From contig DKCF01000110.1 of assembly GCA_002451435.1 (NCBI GenBank), positions 45,181 through 51,357 on the forward strand: a stretch of 6,177 bases of DNA, written 5' to 3'. Origin of the DNA: Bifidobacterium sp. UBA6881. GTDB taxonomy: Bacteria; Actinomycetota; Actinomycetes; Actinomycetales; Bifidobacteriaceae. Numbering within the stretch: position 1 is the first letter of the stretch; every line of letters starts with the position of its first letter. The notes under the pieces were generated by a model. The model had not been told where the DNA came from and ran no database searches. It saw only the letters and a list, made by a program, of their open reading frames with translations. Made by a program: the position numbers and the translations under genes. This document shows positions 1 through 5,398 of the stretch, piece by piece.

Positions 1-1442
1 TGCTGCTCGCCATCGCCTTTCTACCGGTGGACGGCACCACGCTCGGTCTGTACGCGCCGTTCTGGTCGCCGATCAGCCCCGCGCTGTTCGCGGTATATTG
101 CCTATGCAACCGGCGGCAGCTGTGCATCGTGGCGAACCGGTATCTGCCTATGTTCCTGTTGCCAGTGGCCTGCATCATGCTGTCCATTCCAGGATGGCTG
201 AGATTCGGCCTTCACCGGAACGCGGCGTTCATGAGCGTCACCGGACTGCTCGGCGTGCTCGCCACGCTCGGCGCGCTCGCCATCGCGTTCGAGGTCGAAC
301 GCATTCCCTGGCGCATGCCGTTGCGCATCCTCATCGCATCCTACTGGTTCTCGTTCAGTGTGGGCGTCGTTCAATGGTTGTCGGTGCATCTGCATATCAC
401 CCCGCTGATCAACTATTTCGAACATCTCATGTATCGGCAGTATGTCAGTGACGGCTCGGTGTGGGGCGGCGGACGTCCGCAATTCCTGTTCGCGGAACCC
501 AGCTACATCGGCATGCATCTGTTCGGCATACTGCTACCGCTGATGTGGCTGATGCGCAGGCGTGACCGGATTTACGCGAAGCGGTTGCGTGATCTCATCG
601 TCGTGTACATGATAGGCGCAGTGCTCATGCAGGCCGGCACCAGAATCGTCATCGATTCGGTGGTGGCGTTGCTGATTGTGATCGTCGTCCATAATACGTG
701 GCATGACAAACGGCAGCGATTGCGGGGCATCGCGCAGGTGCTCGGCGTGTGCGGGCTTGGATTGCTCGGCGTACTTGCGGATTCCAGGCTTTCATCGATC
801 GCCGAGAATGGTGCCGAGGGCGATGGTTCGTTCTTCGCACGAATCTATCAAAGCCTCGATCCGTTGTGCGGATTGATCGCCCATCCTTGGACCGTTCTTA
901 CCGGTTATGGCGCGGGCAACATCATCAATGCCATGCAGGCCGGTGCCGCCAAGGCAGAGCAATTACTGAACAGCAGGGGGATGAATGGTGAAGCCGCTAT
1001 GAGCTTCGCCACGGGGTCGAATGCCGACAATGTATGGACCATGTGCGCGTACACGAGTGTGATTACCGAATATGGACTGATCGGTATGGCATTGCTGGTC
1101 GTCACGTCCGTGGCATGTGCCGCGCGTATACGAAACGTGCGGGCCTTCGCCGGCATCCATGGGTCTGACATTCATGGATGCGTGCAGGAGACCGGCATTC
1201 GTAGGAGTGGCGTCGATGCGACGGCCGTCGTGGTTGAGGGCGATGCATCATCGCAGGGCGGTGGGCGCCGTAAAACCGTCGTTTGCTGGTTCGTGCTGCT
1301 GGTATACCTGTACATCCAATGCGAGAACTACGCGTTCGCTGCGTTGCCGTTGTTCATCTTCGCCGCTGAAAAATCCGATCGGAATGATTGTAGTCGTAAA
1401 AGAGAAATGGGTGGGAAAATCCCACCCATTTCTATGCGCTAA
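1..1442 (+). CDS. Wzy-like EPS / O-antigen polymerase family membrane protein, 5' end outside window
   Basis: Partial gene: the frame is open from the first base, so the GTG at 27 is only an internal valine codon and the true start lies upstream. The visible 470-odd residues are a polytopic membrane protein with about nine or ten hydrophobic segments. Counting from the codon at 27, these lie near residues 12-27, 40-56, 70-88, 99-119, 158-176, 190-221, 234-250, 344-364 and 419-446. A large polar stretch (about 251-343) probably forms the external loop. Family-like signs are FAEPSYIG at 155-162, GYGAGN at 293-298 and EYGLIGMA at 348-355, as seen in O-antigen polymerase/ligase proteins. The likely role is joining lipid-linked repeat units on the outer face of the membrane. 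A polar insert (about 370-415) separates the last helices. The final codons double as a hairpin. An O-antigen ligase-type enzyme is the main alternative. Confidence 0.8.
   Translation, partial: LLAIAFLPVDGTTLGLYAPFWSPISPALFAVYCLCNRRQLCIVANRYLPMFLLPVACIMLSIPGWLRFGLHRNAAFMSVTGLLGVLATLGALAIAFEVERIPWRMPLRILIASYWFSFSVGVVQWLSVHLHITPLINYFEHLMYRQYVSDGSVWGGGRPQFLFAEPSYIGMHLFGILLPLMWLMRRRDRIYAKRLRDLIVVYMIGAVLMQAGTRIVIDSVVALLIVIVVHNTWHDKRQRLRGIAQVLGVCGLGLLGVLADSRLSSIAENGAEGDGSFFARIYQSLDPLCGLIAHPWTVLTGYGAGNIINAMQAGAAKAEQLLNSRGMNGEAAMSFATGSNADNVWTMCAYTSVITEYGLIGMALLVVTSVACAARIRNVRAFAGIHGSDIHGCVQETGIRRSGVDATAVVVEGDASSQGGGRRKTVVCWFVLLVYLYIQCENYAFAALPLFIFAAEKSDRNDCSRKREMGGKIPPISMR
1403..1433. terminator. Bidirectional hairpin terminator inside the 3' end of the polymerase gene
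   Basis: A perfect 14-bp inverted repeat (arms 1403-1416 and 1420-1433) surrounds a 3-base loop, AAA. On the minus strand the stem is followed by a T-rich run (CTCTTTTACG, 1404-1395), which fits a Rho-independent terminator for the kinase gene ending at 1452. On the plus strand the T residues lie in the stem arm itself, so termination of the polymerase transcript is plausible but weaker. The hairpin lies wholly within codons of the plus-strand gene, which stops at 1442. Confidence 0.75.
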
Positions 1443-1451
1443 CTGACGTGA

Positions 1452-2957
1452 TCAGGCCGTGCGACGCCCCTTGGCCTTGCTCTTCGGACGGTGCTTGTGC
1501 GCCTTGCGGCCCTTTGCCTTGTCGTCATAGTAATAGTAGTAGTTATCGTTCTGCGGTGTCTTGCGTTCCTTTTCGAGGTTGAACACGAAACCGGTCACCG
1601 GCACATTGAGGTTTTCCAGCTGAATGGCGATATCCTTCAGGTCGCGCTTCATGGTGACATCGCGGCCGGAGACCATGACCACGCCATCGCTCTTCGCGCC
1701 GAACACCGCGGCGTCATTGGCGACCACCATCGGGGAGGTATCCACGATCACGTAATCGTAGGTGTGCAAAGCCATGTCGAGCAATTCCGTCATGGTCTTG
1801 GAATTCAGCAGCATCGAGGCGTTCGGCGGCTTGGGGCCGGCCGGCATGATGTGCAGATTCGGTTTCCAATAACGCTGGACGACGTCCTTTACCATGGCCT
1901 GTCCGGAAAGAACATGCGCCAGGCCCGCGCCGCCTTCCAGTCCAAGACGATCGGCTACGGAAGGATGGCGCAGGTCGGCGTCGATGAGCAGCACCTTGGC
2001 GCCGTTTTCGGCAAGCGCCGCCGCAAGGTTCACGGAAACCGTGGTTTTGCCGTCGAAAGGATCGCAGGAGGTGATGACGATCATGCGGGCGTCGCTGCCT
2101 TCGATTTTCGACGTGAACGACAGATTCGTACGGATACGGCGGAATTCCTCGGCGATTCTGCTGGATGGCGCAGATACGACAATCGGCCTGTTGTCCTTCA
2201 GACTGTCATCAGCGGGGATACGGCCCATGATCGGAGCGTTGATGATGTCTTGCAGATCGCTGGCCTCTTCCACACGCGTGGTCATGAGGTCGCGAATCAG
2301 TGTCGCGAATATGCCGAGGACCAGTCCTCCGACCAGTCCGATGGCCAGATACAGGGTGACTTTCGGAGAACTCGGCGCCGCGGGCTCGGTGGCGCGTTGC
2401 ACCACCGAGAGCTTCACCGGTGATTCCTTGCCGGATGCGTACAGCGACTTCTCCACCACATTGCTCAGTGATTTCGCCACGCTGTTGGCGATGTCCGCGG
2501 CCTGCTTCGGATCGCCGCTTTGCGCGGTGATGTTGACGAATGCGGTGTCCGTGGGATTCGTGACGTTGAGCTGCCCTGCTAACCCGGCGACCGTGGTGTC
2601 GAGGCCGAGCTCGTCGATGACGGGTTCCAGCACGGATTCCGTGGTGGCCAACGTCGGATACGACTGGATCTGGTTGGTGATGTATGTGCTGGCGCTGTTG
2701 ATGTTTGAGATATTGTTGTCCACGGAGGCTTCGCTATAGGTGGCGAACACCTGGGAGGTGGCCGAGTATTTGGGCGGTGTCAGGAATGTGTACGCGCAGG
2801 TCGCTATGAACACCACGACGAATGTGATGATGCCGATCAATAGGTGTTTGCGGATGATACGGAATAAATCCATCAGCGTGATGCCGTTGTCTTCCGTATC
2901 CGTAGGCTCGACTACGACTTGGCTTGTTTGTGGCGCATTGCTTTCTGCGGCGGCCAT
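1452..2957 (-). CDS. Wzz chain-length determinant fused to BY-kinase (CpsCD/Wzc-like tyrosine autokinase)
   Basis: About 501 residues. The N-terminal Wzz-type domain has a first membrane helix near 37-59, an external region, and a second helix near 201-221. The cytoplasmic kinase domain follows: an EEFRRIRTNL motif (270-279), a Walker A-type loop TSCDPFDGKTT (296-306) with the lysine at 304, Walker A' LLIDADLRHPS (323-333), and Walker B VIVDTSP (403-409). Five consecutive tyrosines (473-477) are the likely autophosphorylation cluster, followed by a 24-residue tail rich in Lys and Arg. In the family, such proteins control EPS polymer length and export and are dephosphorylated by a partner phosphatase, here encoded just upstream. 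The start at 2957 is chosen because GAGGGG lies four bases before this ATG. A GTG at 3005 would add 16 residues but has no ribosome site. The loop has Asp-Pro-Phe-Asp before GKTT where many BY-kinases have a Gly/Glu-rich sequence. Single-chain fusion is typical of Wzc and many actinobacterial proteins, unlike the split firmicute CpsC/CpsD pair. Confidence 0.92.
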   Translation of the reverse strand: MAAAESNAPQTSQVVVEPTDTEDNGITLMDLFRIIRKHLLIGIITFVVVFIATCAYTFLTPPKYSATSQVFATYSEASVDNNISNINSASTYITNQIQSYPTLATTESVLEPVIDELGLDTTVAGLAGQLNVTNPTDTAFVNITAQSGDPKQAADIANSVAKSLSNVVEKSLYASGKESPVKLSVVQRATEPAAPSSPKVTLYLAIGLVGGLVLGIFATLIRDLMTTRVEEASDLQDIINAPIMGRIPADDSLKDNRPIVVSAPSSRIAEEFRRIRTNLSFTSKIEGSDARMIVITSCDPFDGKTTVSVNLAAALAENGAKVLLIDADLRHPSVADRLGLEGGAGLAHVLSGQAMVKDVVQRYWKPNLHIMPAGPKPPNASMLLNSKTMTELLDMALHTYDYVIVDTSPMVVANDAAVFGAKSDGVVMVSGRDVTMKRDLKDIAIQLENLNVPVTGFVFNLEKERKTPQNDNYYYYYDDKAKGRKAHKHRPKSKAKGRRTA

Positions 2958-3189
2958 GTTTCCCCTCAATGATTCTCTGATTGACGCATCCGCGTCATAT
3001 TGCACAGCATCATGCTAGCAAGCACCACCCCCATGACGGGGAATCCATGGGGTAGGAGGGTGCTGATTGCGTGAAGGGCGTCGTTTTCGCGGGGCGGTAT
3101 GTCCGCGCCTGGCAAAAATGACGTCTGTCTGTTCGGTCTCGATGGCCTTCTTCGCGCTGCCCGGCATCGTGCTTCGTGGCAGAGAAAGG
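2958..3189. other. Gap between phosphatase and kinase genes
   Basis: About 230 bases without a convincing gene separate the phosphatase stop from the kinase start on the minus strand. It contains the kinase ribosome site (2962-2967) and an interrupted inverted repeat at 3021-3064. No clear -35/-10 pair could be read for the kinase. It may be transcribed with the phosphatase, with this stretch as a long leader, or from a promoter that does not resemble the consensus. Confidence 0.5.
3021..3064. repeat. Interrupted inverted repeat, possible leader hairpin of the kinase gene
   Basis: The outer arms AGCACC (3021-3026) and GGTGCT (3059-3064) pair perfectly. The inner arms CCCCATG (3029-3035) and CATGGGG (3046-3052) also pair, with unequal unpaired bases between the two stems and a 10-base loop. 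No T-run follows on either strand, so it is not a standard terminator. It lies 64 bases upstream of the kinase start, downstream of the phosphatase, and would be in the leader RNA if these are co-transcribed. A role in attenuation or RNA stability is inference. Confidence 0.45.
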
Positions 3190-3723
3190 TCAGTCGGTGG
3201 CGGCCCTTATGGTTTGCAGAGCGTCGCAGATTTCGTTGTATGCGGCCTCGTACACCGCGAAATCCTTGCCGTTGGGGTCTTCCACATTGTTGGTGTCGGG
3301 AATCATCGGACGAATCAGTCCGGCGTTGTCGATGACCGATTCGATGCGGTCCTCACGCGTTTCGCCTTCGATGTAGCCGTGCGTCTTGCAGTATGCGCAC
3401 ATGTTGGCGAAGTCGTTGATGAGGAAGGTTTTGCGCGCTGCGGTCGGGGCGATGACCGAGATCTCCCTGCGCTGGCTGTGCTCGAAACACAGAATGAGAT
3501 CGCTGTCATGGGCGATTTGCGGCGTGATGCGCTTCGACCGGAACATGCTCGAGGGGATGCCGTGCATGGTCATCAACCGTTCGCTGCCGCGGGCGATGGC
3601 GTGCGAATCGAGTCCGCGGGTCCCCGCGCTGTCCGATTCGAGTTCGGGCATGTATCGGGGCAGCATCAATTCCGCCATGGGGGAGCGGCATATATTGCCG
3701 GTGCAGACAAACAGAACCTTCAT
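3190..3723 (-). CDS. Low-molecular-weight protein tyrosine phosphatase (Wzb-like)
   Basis: 177 residues, near the usual size of the family or slightly longer. The N-terminus VLFVCTGNICRSPMAE carries the catalytic P-loop Cx5R, with nucleophile Cys7 and Arg13. SAGT (32-35) and DLILCFEHSQR (75-85) match conserved family positions, and VEDPNG has the expected general-acid Asp149 next to Pro150. The enzyme hydrolyses phosphotyrosine through a cysteinyl-phosphate intermediate in the cytoplasm. Its gene lies directly upstream of the BY-kinase on the same strand, the Wzb-Wzc order, so the kinase's tyrosine cluster is the likely substrate. The ATG at 3723 is preceded by GGAAAGGAA (3728-3736) at good spacing. 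A strong terminator-like hairpin lies 56 bases upstream, so it probably needs its own promoter in that short space or depends on read-through. An arsenate reductase of the same fold is less likely given the EPS context. Confidence 0.93.
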   Translation of the reverse strand: MKVLFVCTGNICRSPMAELMLPRYMPELESDSAGTRGLDSHAIARGSERLMTMHGIPSSMFRSKRITPQIAHDSDLILCFEHSQRREISVIAPTAARKTFLINDFANMCAYCKTHGYIEGETREDRIESVIDNAGLIRPMIPDTNNVEDPNGKDFAVYEAAYNEICDALQTIRAATD

Positions 3724-3778
3724 TGCGTTCCTTTCCGAAATGCGCTGTATGGGTTGCGCGGTTGTGCGCCACGGTTAT

Positions 3779-3817
3779 GCAAAAAGAAGCCCGGGAAAGT
3801 CCCGGGCTTCTTTTTGC
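3779..3817. terminator. Strong Rho-independent terminator after the surface-protein gene
   Basis: A perfect 18-bp inverted repeat (arms 3779-3796 and 3800-3817) with loop AAG (3797-3799). The core is GAAGCCCGGGA and its complement, flanked by five A on one side and five T on the other, so each strand reads a GC-rich stem ending in a T-run. On the minus strand it begins 31 bases after the stop of the surface-protein gene at 3848 and is placed to end that transcript before the phosphatase gene. Confidence 0.92.
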
Positions 3818-3847
3818 GCTAGAAGCCTTGCGGCCTCAAATCGATGT

Positions 3848-4381
3848 TCAGCGAGTGGTCTTGCGCGCGGCCACCAGAGCGATACCTGCGGCTGCCAGCA
3901 TCAGGACGACCACTGCGAACGGAAGCACTGCCGCACCGGTCTGGGCGACGGTGTTGCTGGAAGCTGCGTTGCTGGCCGAACCCTCACCGGTCGCGGCCAC
4001 GGTGACGGAAGCGGTCGCCAGCGGCGAACCGGTCGGGTTGCCCGCCGCGTCGACGGCGAAAACCGAGGAGCTGATGGTTCCCGCGAAGCCGGCCTTGATG
4101 GTGTAGGTGGCGGTCAGCGTGCCGTCCGCGTGGGCGGCGGCGACGTTGGAGTACTTGGTGGCGGCGAGCGTGACGTGCTCCACGTTGGTGTCATCGTAGG
4201 AGACCACGTAGTTCTTGCCCGGAGTCAGGTTCTTGAACGTGAACGTGGCGGTGGTGCCGGAAACGGTACCTGCGCCGGTGACGCCGTAGTTGTTGTCCGC
4301 AGCCATGGCGGAGTTGGCCGCGAAGCCAAAGCCGAACACTGCTGCGATAGTGGCGAGAATAGCGACGAGCTTCTTCTTCAT
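3848..4381 (-). CDS. Small secreted cell-wall-anchored protein with VAQTG sorting signal
   Basis: 177 residues. The N-terminus is a clear Sec signal peptide: MKKK, then a hydrophobic core at about 5-22, with likely cleavage after Ala27 (SAMA before ADN). The mature part (28-135) is rich in Thr, Ala, Val and Gly with no Cys, alternating in a way that suggests a beta-sandwich (Ig-like) fold. A Ser/Ala-rich linker leads to VAQTG (145-149), a hydrophobic segment (about 153-171) and a short basic end, AARKTTR. This is the standard layout of a sortase substrate. The motif resembles the LAxTG form used by some actinobacterial sortases rather than LPxTG. The ATG at 4381 is chosen over an upstream in-frame ATG at 4513 because it starts the signal peptide and has AAAGGA nine bases or so before it. 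A strong terminator follows. No specific ligand or enzyme activity can be read; a single-domain surface protein is the safe description. Confidence 0.85.
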   Translation of the reverse strand: MKKKLVAILATIAAVFGFGFAANSAMAADNNYGVTGAGTVSGTTATFTFKNLTPGKNYVVSYDDTNVEHVTLAATKYSNVAAAHADGTLTATYTIKAGFAGTISSSVFAVDAAGNPTGSPLATASVTVAATGEGSASNAASSNTVAQTGAAVLPFAVVVLMLAAAGIALVAARKTTR

Positions 4382-4433
4382 GATCGCATTTCCTTTCTTA
4401 TGCTTTCGACATGTGGTGGGGAAATCCCTCAAT

Positions 4434-4444
4434 GGGGTTACCCC
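4434..4444. repeat. Near-palindrome GGGGTTACCCC in the leader of the surface-protein gene
   Basis: An 11-base sequence with GGGGT and ACCCC as inverted arms around one T. It lies between the candidate -10 (4461-4466) and the start codon at 4381. A second G-run/C-run pair, GGGGAAATCCC (4418-4428), lies next to it. It could be an operator or form a small hairpin near the 5' end of the transcript. Function unproven. Confidence 0.35.
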
Positions 4445-4460
4445 TGCCTTCTGGACATTC

Positions 4461-4466
4461 AATATA
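4461..4466 (-). promoter_or_regulatory. Candidate -10 element for the surface-protein gene
   Basis: On the minus strand the sequence CTTTATATTG contains TATATT, a good -10 match, about 80 bases before the start at 4381. It lies in a short AT-rich patch of an otherwise GC-rich stretch. The region 16-18 bases upstream reads TTTTTC/TTTTCC, a poor -35, so activation or a divergent sigma preference is possible. The near-palindrome GGGGTTACCCC (4434-4444) would fall in the early transcribed region. Confidence 0.4.
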
Positions 4467-4629
4467 AAGCGTTGGGGCAACCGGAAAAATCGGCCGTGTG
4501 ACGGCAATCGCACATTTGTGATTTCAATGTCTCACCGTGCGACGCCTTTCGCACATGCACTGTTTGCTGCATGTTTCGTAAAAACGTTGGAATTCCAGCG
4601 ACTTTCGGCGGAATTTGAAAACGACGCGC

Positions 4630-4645
4630 CATTGTGTCCACAATG
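4630..4645. repeat. Perfect palindrome CATTGTG-TC-CACAATG
   Basis: Two 7-base arms (4630-4636 and 4639-4645) are exact reverse complements around a 2-base centre, the size and symmetry of a dimeric repressor operator. A second, wider pair, GAAAACG (4617-4623) and CGTTTTC (4661-4667), flanks it, though not on exactly the same centre. It is about 140 bases downstream of the XRE gene stop and about 165 bases upstream of the candidate surface-protein -10. Confidence 0.45.
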
Positions 4646-4702
4646 TGGTCATATACGATGCGTTTTCGTGAAAGCGTTCCCGCAGCAAGCGGATGGGACG
4701 CG

Positions 4703-4735
4703 TGCCGTACCCCCTGAGTGCCGTACCCCCATGAG
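4703..4735. repeat. Tandem 16-base direct repeat with TGCCGTACCCCC core
   Basis: TGCCGTACCCCC occurs at 4703-4714 and again at 4719-4730, each followed by a GAG-containing end (CTGAG, then ATGAG), giving a 16-base period. A third copy of the inner CCGTACC lies at 4752-4758, close to the XRE stop codon. The close spacing suggests repeated protein-binding sites or a small tandem duplication. Confidence 0.5.
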
Positions 4736-4785
4736 CCGATCAAGTGCGTTTCCGTACCGATGGAGGCACATGCCGCATTTCCGGG

Positions 4786-4992
4786 TCAGTCGTTGTCTTC
4801 GTCGTCGAAACTGAACAGATCCTCGACCGTGGTGTCGAACACCTTCGCCAGATCCATGGCGAGACGCAACGAAGGGCAGTATTGGCCCTGCTCCAGTCGG
4901 CCTATCGTTTCGCGACGCACGTCAACCAAATCGGCGAGATCGGATTGCTTCATGCCCCGTTCCATGCGACGCAGTTTCAGATTAGTCTTCAT
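4786..4992 (-). CDS. Small XRE-family helix-turn-helix regulator
   Basis: 68 residues, almost entirely one Cro/C1-type DNA-binding domain: KLRRMERGMKQSDLADLVDV gives helices 1-2, RRETIGRLEQGQYCPS holds the recognition helix and the typical EQG turn (about 27-41), and LRLAMDLAKVFDTTVEDLF (42-60) is the classic closing part. The tail FDDEDND is acidic. This compact form is common in regulators paired with a small membrane protein, as here. The ATG at 4992 is preferred to a TTG at 5016, because it begins the domain directly and has GAAGG upstream. It overlaps the end of the membrane-protein gene by 11 bases, implying translational coupling. Targets are probably its own operon and nearby genes (inference). 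Confidence 0.92.
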   Translation of the reverse strand: MKTNLKLRRMERGMKQSDLADLVDVRRETIGRLEQGQYCPSLRLAMDLAKVFDTTVEDLFSFDDEDND

Positions 4993-5398
4993 CGTTGTCG
5001 CCGCCTTCGTGTTCAAGCCACAGGTATCGGGCGTCGGCGACCGCCAAAGCGAATACCGCGAGCGTCGGCAGCAGCATGGATGGCAATGCGTAGATGGTGC
5101 GCCTCGCCAGCGAAAGGATCGTGGCCGCGAAACCGAACACCACCATCAGTATCACCATGAAAAAGAAGGTGAAACGGATGGCGGAGTCCTGATGCTCGTC
5201 GGAAAGCTCGTCCCGCCGTGGATGGGTTTTGCTGAAGATGCGGGCGACCCAGATTTCGCCGCAGATCCATACCAAAGAGATCAATGACATGAGAATGATT
5301 CCCGGCCAGGTGTCGTGCTGGAACAGTTGCGTCGCACATGCTATGGTGCCGATGCATTCGACGATTGTGCGAAACAGGATATATCGGTTGAAGGTCAT
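4982..5398 (-). CDS. Four-helix membrane protein of unknown function, partner of the XRE regulator
   Basis: 138 residues with four hydrophobic segments, near 8-24, 33-52, 74-96 and 101-122. The cytosolic-looking loop between helices 2 and 3 carries KTHPRRDELSDEHQDSAI, a DE-rich motif reminiscent of DUF2178/DUF3796-type small membrane proteins that are often encoded next to compact XRE regulators. The C-terminus is acidic (EHEGGDNDED). The ATG at 5398 has AGAGG four bases upstream. An in-frame start at 5545 would add 49 Cys/His/Arg-rich residues that look non-coding. The stop overlaps the XRE start. The pair may sense membrane or envelope state and modulate the repressor, but no function has been read directly. 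Confidence 0.85.
   Translation of the reverse strand: MTFNRYILFRTIVECIGTIACATQLFQHDTWPGIILMSLISLVWICGEIWVARIFSKTHPRRDELSDEHQDSAIRFTFFFMVILMVVFGFAATILSLARRTIYALPSMLLPTLAVFALAVADARYLWLEHEGGDNDED

Larger units (their letters stand above)
4382..4785. other. Gene-free stretch between surface protein and XRE gene
   Basis: About 400 bases with no convincing coding sequence: the minus-strand open frame at 4459-4743 has no recognisable motif and no good ribosome site. The stretch holds the candidate surface-protein promoter, the GGGGTTACCCC element, a perfect 7-bp inverted repeat at 4630-4645 and three CCGTACC copies between 4705 and 4758. It thus looks regulatory, perhaps bound by the XRE-type protein encoded beside it. 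Confidence 0.5.

Noticed and set aside
1491..2739. Two long plus-strand open frames antisense to the BY-kinase (1491-2423 and 1894-2739)
   Set aside because: They are fully covered by a kinase gene with clear motifs, and their His/Arg- and Ser-rich translations show no family features.
2958..3005. Upstream GTG start for the BY-kinase adding 16 residues
   Set aside because: No ribosome site precedes it, whereas the ATG at 2957 has GAGGGG close by.
3386..4501. Plus-strand open frame of 371 codons
   Set aside because: It runs antisense through the phosphatase and the surface protein, crosses the strong terminator hairpin, and has a low-complexity Gly/Arg/Val-rich translation with no domain. 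It is a shadow of GC-rich genes.
4382..4513. Upstream ATG extending the surface protein by 44 residues
   Set aside because: It would place a polar stretch ahead of a clear signal peptide, and it overlaps the candidate promoter.
4459..4743. Minus-strand open frame of 94 codons in the gene-free stretch
   Set aside because: There is no recognisable domain or convincing ribosome site, and it begins just inside the repeat region and covers the palindrome and candidate promoter.
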